A stretch of 64,000 nucleotides of DNA, from contig NZ_CP124750.1 in NCBI RefSeq assembly GCF_029962605.1, positions 2,852,001 to 2,916,000 of the forward strand, given 5' to 3'. Every line of letters starts with the position of its first letter. The stretch's first letter is position 1. Positions 1 to 10,408 of the stretch are shown piece after piece. The notes under the pieces are model-generated. The model worked only from the letters and a program-made list of their open reading frames with translations. It was not told the origin of the DNA and did no database searches. Both the position numbers and the translations under genes were made by a program. The stretch comes from Serratia sarumanii. Its GTDB lineage: Bacteria > Pseudomonadota > Gammaproteobacteria > Enterobacterales > Enterobacteriaceae.

Positions 1-987
1 CAGCTGCGCGCCGCCCGGTACGCGGATCGCCGCCACGCGGCCTTTGGCGTCGTTGGCCGGGCCGGAGAAAACTTTAAACTCGACGTCTTTGACCAGGTCG
101 GCCACGTCCACCAGCTCCAGCGGGTTACGCAGGTCCGGCTTGTCGGAGCCAAAGCGACGCATCGCTTCGGCGAAGGTCATGACCGGGAAATCGCCCAGAT
201 CCACGCCCTTCACGTCCAGCCACAGTTCGCGCGCCAACTTCTCCATCACTTCACGCACCTGATCGGCGGTCATGAAAGAGGTTTCGACGTCGATCTGGGT
301 GAATTCAGGCTGACGGTCCGCACGCAGGTCTTCGTCACGGAAGCATTTGACGATCTGGTAGTAACGATCGAAGCCGGACATCATCAGCAGCTGTTTGAAC
401 AGCTGCGGGGACTGCGGCAGCGCGTAGAATTTGCCCTTGTGTACGCGGCTCGGCACCAGGTAATCGCGGGCGCCTTCCGGCGTCGCCTTGGTCAGCATCG
501 GCGTTTCGATATCGAGGAAGCCGTGGCTGTCCATGAAGCGGCGCACGAAGCTGGTGATTTTGGCGCGGGTCTTCAGACGCTCGGCCATTTCCGGGCGGCG
601 CAGATCCAGGTAGCGGTATTTCAGGCGCGCTTCTTCGCTGTTGACCTGATTGGAGTCCAGCGGCAGCGGCTCGGAGCGGTTGATGATCTCCAGCGCGTGG
701 GCGAACACTTCCACTTCGCCGGTAGCCATATCTTTATTGATCTGGCTGTCCGGACGCGCACGCACGGTGCCGACGATCTGGATGCAGAACTCATTGCGCA
801 GGTCGTAGGCCTTGTCGAACGCCACTTTCTGGTCCGGATCGAAGAACACCTGCACGATGCCTTCGCGGTCGCGCATATCAATAAAGATCAGGCCGCCGAG
901 ATCGCGACGACGATTGACCCAACCACACAGAGTGACTTCCTGGCCCACGTGGGACAGATTCAACTGCCCGCAATATTCAGTACGCAT
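1..987 (-). CDS. aspS: Aspartyl-tRNA synthetase, N-terminal 329 residues (cut by window edge)
   Basis: Charges tRNA-Asp with aspartate in the cytoplasm. The minus frame opens with ATG at 987 ([12 protein letters not shown]) and stays open to base 1. The first ~110 residues are the OB-fold anticodon-binding domain ([20 protein letters not shown]). Class II motif 2 is visible as [16 protein letters not shown]. The insertion domain begins near the left edge; class II motif 3 lies outside. The sequence is near-identical to E. coli AspS where I can recall it. The zinc-ribbon gene at 1062-1253 lies just upstream on the same strand, so the two may be cotranscribed. Identity is secure; only the C-terminal part is missing. 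Confidence 0.97.
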   Translation of the reverse strand, partial: MRTEYCGQLNLSHVGQEVTLCGWVNRRRDLGGLIFIDMRDREGIVQVFFDPDQKVAFDKAYDLRNEFCIQIVGTVRARPDSQINKDMATGEVEVFAHALEIINRSEPLPLDSNQVNSEEARLKYRYLDLRRPEMAERLKTRAKITSFVRRFMDSHGFLDIETPMLTKATPEGARDYLVPSRVHKGKFYALPQSPQLFKQLLMMSGFDRYYQIVKCFRDEDLRADRQPEFTQIDVETSFMTADQVREVMEKLARELWLDVKGVDLGDFPVMTFAEAMRRFGSDKPDLRNPLELVDVADLVKDVEFKVFSGPANDAKGRVAAIRVPGGAQL

Positions 988-1061
988 ACGCTATCCTTTT
1001 ACACAGCCGATGCCGCGCCGGGCTACTGCGCCCCTGTCGCGCGGCTGTTATCTGATAAATT

Positions 1062-1253
1062 CTACTTGTTACCCGGTTTAAAATCCGTCGCATACCAGCC
1101 GGTGCCCTTAAGCTGGAAACCGGAGGATGAAATCAACTTGGTCAACGCGGGCTGCCCACACGCCGGGCAGTCTGCCAGTGGCGCATCGGAAAATTTTTGC
1201 AATTTCTCTAACCGATGGTTGCAAGCACCACATGCATATTCATAAATCGGCAT
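1062..1253 (-). CDS. FmdB-family zinc-ribbon protein (63 aa)
   Basis: Small cytoplasmic protein of the FmdB/CxxC_CxxC_SSSS family. It begins [11 protein letters not shown], the family signature. Two CxxC pairs (CGAC and CPAC) should bind one zinc. The [17 protein letters not shown] stretch after the second pair is also typical. A longer in-frame start at 1292 exists, but MPIYEY is the conserved start of the family. It lies 74 bp upstream of aspS on the same strand, a common arrangement in gammaproteobacteria. The function of the family is not established; regulatory or RNA-related roles are guesses. Confidence 0.85.
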   Translation of the reverse strand: MPIYEYACGACNHRLEKLQKFSDAPLADCPACGQPALTKLISSSGFQLKGTGWYATDFKPGNK

Positions 1254-1507
1254 AGGTCGTTGGATTAAAGAGTGTTGAAAAAAGGGAGTCATTATAAAGG
1301 AAATTCATCCGCCCGATAAGTGCGAACACAGCATTGTTACTGCACTAAATGGCGCGTTTTTGCTCGAATCAACACATCGGTTAACAAATTTCCCATTAAC
1401 CTGCGACAGTTTTTTCACGTAGCCTGAATCTCCCCCGGTTTTGCGCCGAACGCAGCTCGCCCGGCGCACCGAACAGTTTTTATCCACTTCGCAACGAGAT
1501 GAAATCC

Positions 1508-2086
1508 ATGCTGAAACTTGACGCCCAAACCACCGCTCTGGTGCTGATCGATTTGCAAAACGGCATTCTGCCCTACGCCGGCGGCCCGCACAGCGCCGAC
1601 CAGGTGGTGGCGAACGCCGCCCTGCTGGCCGCCCGTTTTCGTCTGCTGGGCGCGCCGGTGCTGCTGGTGCGCGTCGGCTGGTCAGACTCCTTCGCCGAAG
1701 CGCTGAAACAGCCGGTGGACAAACCGGCTCCCGCGCCCGCCGGCGGCTTGCCGGCCAGTTGGTGGGAATTCCCCGCGCCGCTGGCGGTCTGCGACAGCGA
1801 TATTCTGGTCACCAAGCGCCAATGGGGCGCCTTCTACGGCACCGATCTGGATTTGCAGCTGCGCCGCCGCGGCATCAAATCCGTGGTATTGGGTGGCATA
1901 TCCACCAATATCGGCGTGGAATCCACCGCCCGCGCCGCCTGGGAGCATGGCTATGAGCTGGTGATCGCCGAAGATGTCTGCAGCGCGCAGAACGCGGAAA
2001 TGCACCGTTTCGCGTTCGAACATATCTTCCCGCGTTTGGCGCGGGTGCGCGACACCGGCGAAATTCTTGCCGCGCTCGAGCGGTAA
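1508..2086 (+). CDS. yecD: Isochorismatase-like hydrolase YecD
   Basis: 192-residue isochorismatase-superfamily protein, close to E. coli YecD over its whole length. The Asp of the catalytic set is in [11 protein letters not shown] and the Lys in [14 protein letters not shown]. The position that is the nucleophilic Cys in nicotinamidase-type members is Gly here (STNIGVES), as in isochorismatases such as EntB. It is therefore probably not a Cys-dependent amidase. An ATG at 1499 is in frame, but the E. coli protein starts at the second Met (MLKLDA), and the GAG near 1497 is better spaced for 1508. It heads the yecD-yecE-yecN-cmoA-cmoB series. The substrate is unknown. Confidence 0.9.
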   Translation: MLKLDAQTTALVLIDLQNGILPYAGGPHSADQVVANAALLAARFRLLGAPVLLVRVGWSDSFAEALKQPVDKPAPAPAGGLPASWWEFPAPLAVCDSDILVTKRQWGAFYGTDLDLQLRRRGIKSVVLGGISTNIGVESTARAAWEHGYELVIAEDVCSAQNAEMHRFAFEHIFPRLARVRDTGEILAALER

Positions 2087-2136
2087 CGTTAAGTTGTAGC
2101 CTGATAAGCCAAGGACAAGTAAAGGAAGACGACGCC

Positions 2137-2955
2137 GTGATCTACATCGGACTGCCGCAATGGCAACATGCAGCCTGGAATCGCATCGGGCTGCGTGATT
2201 TGGCGGATTACAGCCGCTATTTCAACTGCGTGGAAGGCAATACCACCTTCTACGCGCTGCCGAAGCTGGAAATCGTGCAGCGCTGGCGCGACATGACCGG
2301 TGACGATTTTCGCTTCTGCTTCAAATTCCCGTCGGACATCAGCCACAAGGCCGCCCTGCGCAACTGCGCCGCCGAGCTGCAGGCGTTTTACCACTGCCTG
2401 AGCCCGGTGCATCAACGCATCGGCCAACTGTGGCTGCAGTTGCCCGCCGCCTTCGGCCCCGATGAGCTGCCGTGCATGTGGCAGTTCTTCGCAAGCCTGT
2501 CGAAGGAATTCACCTACGGCGTAGAAGTGCGTCATCCGGCGTTTTTCGCCAAGGGCGAGGAAGAGCGTGCGCTGAATCAGGGATTGCACCAGCGCGGCAT
2601 CAATCGGGTGATCCTCGACAGCCGCCCGGTGCATCACGCCGCCCCCAACACCGCCGCCGTGCGCGATGCCCAGCAGAAAAAGCCGAAGCTGCCGGTGCAC
2701 GCTCTGGTCACCGCCGACCAACCGCTGGTGCGCTTTATCGGCGGTGACCAATTGGCCGACAACCTGCGCTGGTTCGAGGCCTGGCAGCAAAAACTGCCGC
2801 TGTGGCAGCAACAGCATCAGCCCTATCTGTTTATTCATACGCCGGACAACGGCGATTCGCCCCAGCAGGCGCAAAAAATTTGGCAGCAGCTACGGCTGGC
2901 GATCCCCGATTTGCCTGCGCCGCCGGACTGGCCAGAACAAGATGCACTGTTTTGA
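2137..2955 (+). CDS. yecE: DUF72 family protein YecE
   Basis: 272-residue DUF72 protein with a predicted TIM-barrel-like fold. It starts at GTG (MIYIGLPQW) behind AAAGGAAGA at 2121-2129. Family features visible are FNCVEGNTTFYALP near the N-terminus, FRFCFKFP, and YGVEVRHPAFF followed by VNRVILDSRP-like sequence. Length and sequence match E. coli YecE throughout. It lies 50 bp after yecD on the same strand and is probably cotranscribed with it. No biochemical role has been firmly assigned, so a function should not be inferred from the fold alone. Confidence 0.92.
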   Translation: MIYIGLPQWQHAAWNRIGLRDLADYSRYFNCVEGNTTFYALPKLEIVQRWRDMTGDDFRFCFKFPSDISHKAALRNCAAELQAFYHCLSPVHQRIGQLWLQLPAAFGPDELPCMWQFFASLSKEFTYGVEVRHPAFFAKGEEERALNQGLHQRGINRVILDSRPVHHAAPNTAAVRDAQQKKPKLPVHALVTADQPLVRFIGGDQLADNLRWFEAWQQKLPLWQQQHQPYLFIHTPDNGDSPQQAQKIWQQLRLAIPDLPAPPDWPEQDALF

Positions 2956-3057
2956 CCTATTAATCTGACCAATAACATCAAATATTTCCCCGCGACAGTG
3001 AATACAATGACGGCTATGATGCTGGCTGCCAGTTTTGGTTAGGGAACGGAGTTAAAA

Positions 3058-3453
3058 ATGGTAAGCGCGCTTTATGTGGTGCTCGGCGCATTGTTGTTGA
3101 TCAAACTCTCTTATGACGTAGTCAGATTAAGGATGCAGTACCGCGTAGCCTATGGCGACGGCGGTTTCTACGAATTGCAGACCGCCATCCGCGTGCATGG
3201 CAACGCCGTTGAATACATTCCGATTGCTGCCGTCTTGCTGGTGATTATGGAAATGAACGGCGCGGAAATCTGGATGATTCACCTTTGCGGCCTGATGCTG
3301 ATGGCCGGGCGACTGGTGCATTACTACGGTTTACGCAACCGCGAGGTTCGCTGGCGCCGTTCGGGCATGGCCGCGACCTATATCTCTTTGTTGTTGATGG
3401 TTCTGGCAAATATCTTCTATCTGCCCTGGGATCTGATTTTCAGCCTGCACTGA
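3058..3453 (+). CDS. yecN: MAPEG-family inner membrane protein YecN
   Basis: 131-residue membrane protein of the MAPEG superfamily (membrane-associated eicosanoid/glutathione metabolism proteins). About four transmembrane helices are visible, including residues 1-20, 60-80 and the C-terminal 100-125. The family hallmark RVHGNAVEYIPIA lies between helices 1 and 2. It starts at ATG after GAACGGAGTTAAAA. The sequence follows E. coli YecN end to end, and gene order yecE-yecN-cmoA is conserved. Glutathione-dependent activity is a family property, not something shown here. Confidence 0.92.
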   Translation: MVSALYVVLGALLLIKLSYDVVRLRMQYRVAYGDGGFYELQTAIRVHGNAVEYIPIAAVLLVIMEMNGAEIWMIHLCGLMLMAGRLVHYYGLRNREVRWRRSGMAATYISLLLMVLANIFYLPWDLIFSLH

Positions 3454-3546
3454 TCTCGTTTTATCATCAGGCGGCCGCGCCGCCTGCTTCCGCTCCGCTT
3501 TTTTGCGCTTTTCTGTTAGACTACGCAGCTTCGAATTCTGAACTGA

Positions 3547-5267
<1,721 letters not shown>

Positions 5268-5278
5268 CGCTCGCTAAT

Positions 5279-5300
5279 CGGGCCGGCCTGGGCCGGCCCG
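5279..5300. terminator. GC hairpin between convergent genes
   Basis: A perfect 9-bp inverted repeat (CGGGCCGGC / GCCGGCCCG) with loop CTGG lies 12 bp after cmoB and 4 bp after the end of the convergent gene. Neither strand has a T-tract, so intrinsic termination is uncertain; a 3'-end-protecting hairpin is equally possible. Confidence 0.5.
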
Positions 5301-5303
5301 ACG

Positions 5304-7007
5304 TTACCCGTTGTTGACATCGACAATCCGCAGCTCATACACCATGGTCGCGTTCGGCGGGATCTGCGGCGCATAGCCCGTTTCACCGTACGCCAACGCC
5401 GGCGGCACCACCATCGTCAGCGAACCATGATTTTTCAGATGGCCGATCGCCTCGCGGAACAACGGCGGATAGGCAGAGAGCGGCTGTGACATCACCTTCC
5501 CACTGCGATCCATATCCTGAATCACGCTGCCGTCGGTTAAACTTTCCTTCACCACGATGTCCACCCGCGCGTTTTCCTTAATGGCTTCATCACCCGCATA
5601 ATCGATGCGATACCAGAAACCGGAAGGCGACTTCTGCGTGCCCTTTTTCTTTTTAAACTCGGTGACGAACGCCTCGCCCTTGCTGGTTTGCACCTTCGCT
5701 GCCTGGTTCCGGGCGTCGTTCACCGCTTTTTCCGACTCCGCCAGCGCACGGGTCAACTGCGCATCGCTTAGCTGGTAATGGCCGTTGAAGGTATCGATCA
5801 CGCCCGCCAGCAGCACGGTTTTATCGGGATTGATGCCCCAATTTTTACGCTCCGCCAGCATCGTTTGAATATCGCGCCCCAAAGCGACACCGGCAGCATA
5901 GCTCTGTTGCGCCGGCTTTTTCTCGAGCGCCTGTGCATCCGGCAACCATTTGGCGCGAGAGCGCAGCCCATCCAGCTCCTCACGCAATGCCTGCTGCGTT
6001 TGGTTGGCGTCCGCTAGCGCCAATGCGTTTTTTTTCGCCTGCTCCGTCGTTTTCGCCAGTTGCAGCGTTGATTTTTCGCTTTCCGCCACCGCCGTTGCCA
6101 GCCGCTGCGCCAATGCCTTCGCCTGCTCGGTTTGCGTCTTGTTTTTTTCCTGTAGCTGCGCCAGCTGTTGCTGAAGTTCGCCCGTCGCCTTGGCGGCTTC
6201 GGCCTTTTGCTGTTCCAGCGCCGTTTTCAGGCTTTTCTCTTGCCGCTCGGCCTGTTGGCGTTGTTCATCCAGCTCTTTCTGCCGCAGTGCCAGCTGCTGC
6301 TGAAGTTCTCCCGTCGCCTTGGCGGCTTCCGCCTTCTGTTGCGCCAGCTCAGCGGCGGCCGCTTGTTTGTCCTGCTCATAACGCTGGCGCGCTTTATCGT
6401 TGGCGGTCTGCGCCGCCGTCAGTTTCTCCTGCCAGGCGTTATCCGCCTGTTCAGGCAACGCCGCCAGCCGTTGTTCCAGCAAGGCGATACGCCGATCGCG
6501 CTCCTCGGTTTGTTGTTTTTCCTGCGCTAACGCTGCCTGCGCCTCGGCGATCTGCGCCTGAGCCTTGCGCTCCTGCGGCGTCAGGTTCAGCGCCCGTCGC
6601 ACGCCGCTGGCGAAGTCGCTCAACGCGCTCAGATCGGGAGCAGCTGTCGGTTTATCGGCAGCCGTCAGGGACGACGCAACCCGCAACGCGGTCAGCTCCT
6701 GCTGCAGTGATTGAATAGCGGTTTGCTGTTGCTCCAATCGAGCCTCTTTCTCGCGCAGCGTCTTTTGCAACTGCGCCAGTTGCTTTCGCTGCGAGCTCGT
6801 TTCACGCGGTTGAACCGGCCGGGGCGCCGGCTTTTGGGTTTCCCGGGAGGGAGTAACCGCGGCGTCAGCTGCCGGGGCGTCCTGCCGCTGGTAGCGCTCG
6901 GCGAACTGCAGTAATGCCGGCACATCGTCATCCGCTGCGGCCATCGCTGGCGCAAACGCCAGCGGTATCATCAGGCTCAGCAACGCCTTTCTCGCACGAG
7001 GGGTCAT
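5304..7007 (-). CDS. Exported coiled-coil protein with C-terminal FKBP-like domain
   Basis: 567 residues. A signal peptide spans about residues 1-24 (basic start, hydrophobic core, AMA-A). Long Gln/Ala/Glu-rich coiled coils cover about 70-110 and 145-350. An FKBP N-terminal dimerisation-type region (about 360-460) and an FKBP_C domain (about 475-565) follow. The FKBP_C end is well kept (PPALAYGETGYAPQIPPNA), but the prolyl-isomerase pocket is not. The VHY tyrosine, FD aspartate and GW tryptophan positions read as Lys, Gln and Phe, so catalysis is doubtful. The coiled coil carries an internal duplication (KAEAAKATGELQQQLA twice). The start overlaps the stop of the upstream lipoprotein gene by ATGA. 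A periplasmic scaffold role is an inference. Confidence 0.85.
   Translation of the reverse strand: MTPRARKALLSLMIPLAFAPAMAAADDDVPALLQFAERYQRQDAPAADAAVTPSRETQKPAPRPVQPRETSSQRKQLAQLQKTLREKEARLEQQQTAIQSLQQELTALRVASSLTAADKPTAAPDLSALSDFASGVRRALNLTPQERKAQAQIAEAQAALAQEKQQTEERDRRIALLEQRLAALPEQADNAWQEKLTAAQTANDKARQRYEQDKQAAAAELAQQKAEAAKATGELQQQLALRQKELDEQRQQAERQEKSLKTALEQQKAEAAKATGELQQQLAQLQEKNKTQTEQAKALAQRLATAVAESEKSTLQLAKTTEQAKKNALALADANQTQQALREELDGLRSRAKWLPDAQALEKKPAQQSYAAGVALGRDIQTMLAERKNWGINPDKTVLLAGVIDTFNGHYQLSDAQLTRALAESEKAVNDARNQAAKVQTSKGEAFVTEFKKKKGTQKSPSGFWYRIDYAGDEAIKENARVDIVVKESLTDGSVIQDMDRSGKVMSQPLSAYPPLFREAIGHLKNHGSLTMVVPPALAYGETGYAPQIPPNATMVYELRIVDVNNG
6169..6346. repeat. Imperfect direct repeat inside the coiled-coil coding region
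   Basis: About 48 bp beginning TGCTGAAGTTC is present at 6169-6217 and again at 6298-6346, with a few substitutions. It encodes the duplicated KAEAAKATGELQQQLA heptad block. The repeat suggests recent lengthening of the coiled coil by internal duplication. Confidence 0.75.
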
Positions 7008-7408
7008 TGGGCGCGCTCTCCGCGCTCAGCCAGGCCGGTCATCATGGCAGAACTGATGTCCGCGCACAGACGGCTGGTGCGATAACGATACAGGGCGTCG
7101 ACGGTTTCCTGCGTGCCCGTGTTGACCCGCTGGCGCACCCCGGCATACTGCGCGGCGCCGCCCATCAAGGTATCGAATTCGCGTTTGAATTTTTGGTATT
7201 TTTCGTTATCCATGCCGCGCATGGCATCCAACTCGCGCTGGCACTGCTGTATACGCTCGGCTTCACGCTGCCGCTTGTCTTGTTCCGCAATGTCTTCTGC
7301 ACTGGGCGGCTTACTTAATGCAGAAACAGGCCGCTTGGCGGTCTGACAGCCGCTCAGGGTCAAGGTCAGCAAAAGCGCAGCGGTCAAACAGTGTGCCGTT
7401 CGGGTCAT
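7004..7408 (-). CDS. Small lipoprotein upstream of the FKBP-like gene
   Basis: 134 residues starting MTRTAHC behind AAGGAG. A lipoprotein signal ends at the lipobox LSGC (Cys about residue 20). The mature part is short, charged and predicted helical, with a later Cys pair (IQQC and LCAD) that could form a disulfide. An in-frame ATG at 7474 would put the lipobox too far inside, so 7408 is preferred. Stop and start overlap in ATGA with the coiled-coil FKBP-like gene, so the two products are probably made together and may act together in the envelope. I do not recognise a named family. Confidence 0.8.
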   Translation of the reverse strand: MTRTAHCLTAALLLTLTLSGCQTAKRPVSALSKPPSAEDIAEQDKRQREAERIQQCQRELDAMRGMDNEKYQKFKREFDTLMGGAAQYAGVRQRVNTGTQETVDALYRYRTSRLCADISSAMMTGLAERGERAQ

Positions 7409-7714
7409 TATCGTTATCTCCTTGTTAAGTCCGCCGCCAACGCGCTCCGCGGCTGCATCGACGGCTCTCCTCATTAATGCTGTGATGTTCCGACCATAGG
7501 CCGGAGATGAACGGGTATGAAAATGCAGACGTGGCGATGAGCGGCAGAGCGCAAATCATTCACCACGAAAATGCATACCAAAAAATCATTTAATATTATG
7601 ATATTTAAAGGATTTTAACTCACAAACTTATCAGCAGGGCATGATGAGCGCAAGAAGAGATGGGGGGCAGTGCGACAGAGAAACAGCGTGAAACGGGCAC
7701 TGCGTCTTCGCAAG
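7409..7714. other. Intergenic region upstream of the lipoprotein gene
   Basis: A stretch without a convincing gene. It should hold the minus-strand promoter of the lipoprotein/FKBP-like pair. An AT-rich patch (7585-7620) stands out against the GC-rich surroundings. The short sequence GAAAATGCA occurs twice near 7518 and 7568. Confidence 0.4.
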
Positions 7715-7746
7715 ACATAAAAAAAGCCCCGGCAAAACGCCGGGGC
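7715..7746 (-). terminator. Intrinsic terminator after cutC
   Basis: GCCCCGGC / GCCGGGGC stem (7726-7733 with 7739-7746), loop AAAAC, followed on the minus strand by a run of seven T (7719-7725). It lies about 90 bp downstream of the cutC stop. Confidence 0.85.
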
Positions 7747-7836
7747 CTGGTACTTGCGTGATCGCCGAGGGCTCAGTGACACGCAAAGGGGTCTTACGGC
7801 CCGGAAACCGGTTGTCAAACGCGGTTAGCTGCGTGT

Positions 7837-8595
7837 TTATGCGCTTTGCGCCAGGGGATCAACCAAGGCCAGCGCGTTTTTCATCGCCTCCACCATTTCG
7901 CCATCCACGCAATAATGGCTAAATTCGTCAAACTCGTTATCGGAGCACATGGTGACGCCCGCCTTGCGGTAACGCATGGTCGACGGCACCAGATGACCGG
8001 AAGAACTGTGCAGTTCATGCAGACCAATATCGACAAACTTGTGCAGATTGCTGAGGCGCACGCCGGCACCCGCCATGATTACCGGGCCCTGACTGGCCTG
8101 GCGCAAATCGCGCAGCAACGGCAGGCCCAGTTCGGCGCTCTGCTGCTGGCCGGAGGTCAGAATGCGCGCCACGCCCAGCTCGCTCAGTTGCTCCAACGCC
8201 ACCATCGGGTTCTGGCACATATCGAACGCGCGATGGAACGTCACCGCCATGCCCTCGCACAGCCTCATCACTTCGCGCATGCGCGGCAGATCGATGTGCC
8301 CTTCTTCGTCCAGCATGCCAACCACTACGCCGGGGAACCCCATCTCGCGGATCTGGCGGAGATCCTGTTTGATCACCTCGAAATCCACCGCGCCGTAGCA
8401 GAAATCGCCACCGCGAGGGCGAACGATCGGATGCACCGGGATCGAAACCCGCTCGCGCGCCAGACGCAGCGTGCCATAGCTCGGCGTCAATCCCCCCTCG
8501 CTCTGGCTGGCGCACAACTCAATGCGATCGGCGCCCGCCCGTTCGGCCGTCAGCGCGCAGTCGACGCTAAAGCAACAAACTTCCAGTTTTATCAT
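7837..8595 (-). CDS. cutC: CutC family protein (copper homeostasis / PF03932)
   Basis: 252-residue TIM-barrel protein starting [14 protein letters not shown]. The two cysteines near the start, [18 protein letters not shown], and the central [11 protein letters not shown] are family hallmarks. A longer start at 8631 adds a tail absent from E. coli CutC and is rejected. CutC was first linked to copper tolerance in E. coli, although later work questions a direct role. A divergent aminotransferase gene begins 101 bp away; in E. coli cutC is next to yecM. Confidence 0.94.
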   Translation of the reverse strand: MIKLEVCCFSVDCALTAERAGADRIELCASQSEGGLTPSYGTLRLARERVSIPVHPIVRPRGGDFCYGAVDFEVIKQDLRQIREMGFPGVVVGMLDEEGHIDLPRMREVMRLCEGMAVTFHRAFDMCQNPMVALEQLSELGVARILTSGQQQSAELGLPLLRDLRQASQGPVIMAGAGVRLSNLHKFVDIGLHELHSSSGHLVPSTMRYRKAGVTMCSDNEFDEFSHYCVDGEMVEAMKNALALVDPLAQSA

Positions 8596-8696
8596 TGTCA
8601 CCCCCAGATAACGGCCAACATACGGCGGCAATTGTTCATTTCTTCATTTCTCACGTAGGCTCATGCATAGGCATAAACCGGCTCAGGGTTGTAACT

Positions 8697-9845
8697 ATGG
8701 CATTCAATTTTGATCAATGGGTAGACCGCAGTCACAGTGACAGCGTTAAGTGGGATAAATATCGCGGCAGCGACATCATCCCGCTTTGGGTCGCCGACAG
8801 CGATTTCACCTCACCGCCGGCGGTGATCGAAGCCTTGCAGCGGCGCGTGGCGCACGGCGTATTCGGCTACACTCACCCATCCCCTGATCTTATTGAGGTT
8901 TTTACCCGCCGCATGGTAGAGCGCTACGGCTGGCACATCAAGCCTGAATGGATCATTTTCCTGCCTGGGCTGGTGTGCGGCCTGAATTTGTGCGTGCGCG
9001 CCTGCACCGAAGAACACCAGAGCACGCTGGCCCCCTCTCCCATTTATCCGCCGTTTCGCAAAGCGGCCAAATTCGCCGGGCGCGAGCACCTCGCGGTGCC
9101 GCTGAAGGCGACCGGTCAACGCTGGGTGCTGGATTTTTCCTCGCTGCATGATCGGCTGAGTGGCAACGAGAAACTCCTGTTGCTGTGCAACCCGCAGAAC
9201 CCCGGTGGCACCGTTTATCGCCGGGATGAGCTGTTGCAGCACCATCAGTTCGCTCGCGAACACGATTTAATCGTCTGTTCCGATGAGATCCACTGCGAAC
9301 TGCTGCTTGAGCCCGGCGTGCGGCATATCCCTTTCGCCACCCTGAATGACGACGCGGCCCAACGCAGCGTGACGCTGATGTCGCCGTCAAAAACGTTTAA
9401 TCTCGCCGGACTGGGCGCTTCACTGGCGATCGTTCCCAACGAAGCGTTGCGACAAAAGCTGAAACGCGCGCGCAGCGGTATTGTCCCGGAGGTCAATCTG
9501 TTGGCGCTGGTGGCGGCGCAGGCGGCTTATCAATACGGGCAACCCTGGCTGGATGAGCAGTTGATTTATCTGCGCGCCAATCGCGATCGGCTGATAAAGC
9601 GTATCAACGCCATGCCGGGTTTGACGTTGCTGCCTGTCGAGGCCACTTACCTGGCCTGGATAGACTGCAGCGCGTTGCCGGTGGATAACCCGCATCAGTT
9701 CTTCGAACGTGCGGGCGTTGGGCTAAGCGCCGGTTTGGATTTCGGCGATCGGCGCTTTGTGCGGCTTAACTTTGGTTGCCGATGGGCCCTGCTCGATGAA
9801 GCGCTCGATCGCATGGCGCGAGCCTGTGCGGCACTGCCTGGCTAA
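8697..9845 (+). CDS. MalY/PatB-type PLP-dependent C-S lyase
   Basis: 382-residue fold-type I PLP enzyme. It starts MAFNFDQWVDRS at 8697; extension to 8595 would run into the cutC promoter. MalY/PatB signatures are IPLWVADSDF near residue 25, YTHPSPDL, LLCNPQNPGG, CSDEIHCELL with the PLP aspartate, and SPSKTFNLAGL with the Schiff-base lysine. Family members cleave cystathionine or related C-S bonds (beta-lyase). The gene sits between cutC and yecM, which adjoin in E. coli, so it is an addition to the locus. Its stop overlaps that of yecM by 3-4 bp. Substrate is not predictable from sequence. Confidence 0.88.
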   Translation: MAFNFDQWVDRSHSDSVKWDKYRGSDIIPLWVADSDFTSPPAVIEALQRRVAHGVFGYTHPSPDLIEVFTRRMVERYGWHIKPEWIIFLPGLVCGLNLCVRACTEEHQSTLAPSPIYPPFRKAAKFAGREHLAVPLKATGQRWVLDFSSLHDRLSGNEKLLLLCNPQNPGGTVYRRDELLQHHQFAREHDLIVCSDEIHCELLLEPGVRHIPFATLNDDAAQRSVTLMSPSKTFNLAGLGASLAIVPNEALRQKLKRARSGIVPEVNLLALVAAQAAYQYGQPWLDEQLIYLRANRDRLIKRINAMPGLTLLPVEATYLAWIDCSALPVDNPHQFFERAGVGLSAGLDFGDRRFVRLNFGCRWALLDEALDRMARACAALPG

Positions 9846-10408
9846 CCTTGTTCGCTGGCGACGATGTCTCGAATGGAATAAGGATGAAACTTGATCGTGA
9901 CCGTTCCATCGGTGATGGCCAGCGTCGGGTTCGGCAGCCGTTCGCCCTCGCCTTTTGGCGAGCTTTGCTTCAGCTTGATCCCCGGCGCCAGCAACGCTTC
10001 ATCGGCCAGGTGGCTCAACGCCCGGGCGTACAGCGTCTGCGGATCGCCACTGAGCACTAATTCGACGTGTTCCCAGCCTTCGTGCGGATAGCGTTTCTCC
10101 CCCGGATACGGCAGTTCGATGCAGTCTATCCGCCATGGCCCAACGGCCAGCGGCTGAGACAAGTCGAACAGACAGATAGGCCGCCCGTTGATCATCGATT
10201 CGGACAGCAGTGTCCCGCACTGCATCAGCCCCTGGCGCCAGCGCTCGGCGGTGGCGTTCTGGTGACAGCGAAGGGAGATGTGATCGGCGGTAAACGCGGA
10301 CAGATCAAGCCGCAATTTGGCGGCAAATTGGTGCAACGCCTGTTCGAAACGCGGCAGGTCGAGCTTCAGATCGTCAAGCTCGGCAATGGCCTGCAAGGGA
10401 GTGGTCAT
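9842..10408 (-). CDS. yecM: VOC-fold protein YecM
   Basis: 188-residue YecM-family protein with the glyoxalase/VOC fold. Potential metal-site residues are in TADHISLRCH, YPHEGWEHVELVL and VTIKFHPYSIRDIV. It matches E. coli YecM in length and order of motifs. The function is undetermined. It is convergent with, and overlaps, the C-S lyase gene. A perfect 10-bp-stem hairpin lies at 10455-10480 in its upstream region. Confidence 0.9.
   Translation of the reverse strand: MTTPLQAIAELDDLKLDLPRFEQALHQFAAKLRLDLSAFTADHISLRCHQNATAERWRQGLMQCGTLLSESMINGRPICLFDLSQPLAVGPWRIDCIELPYPGEKRYPHEGWEHVELVLSGDPQTLYARALSHLADEALLAPGIKLKQSSPKGEGERLPNPTLAITDGTVTIKFHPYSIRDIVASEQG

Noticed and set aside
439..1245. 268-codon plus-strand ORF across aspS and the FmdB-type gene
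   Set aside because: It is antisense to two clearly recognised genes, and its product is His/Gln/Ala-rich, as expected from shadow frames in GC-rich DNA.
7615..7818. 67-codon minus-strand ORF between cutC and the lipoprotein gene
   Set aside because: It spans the cutC terminator and has no ribosome site or protein-like pattern.
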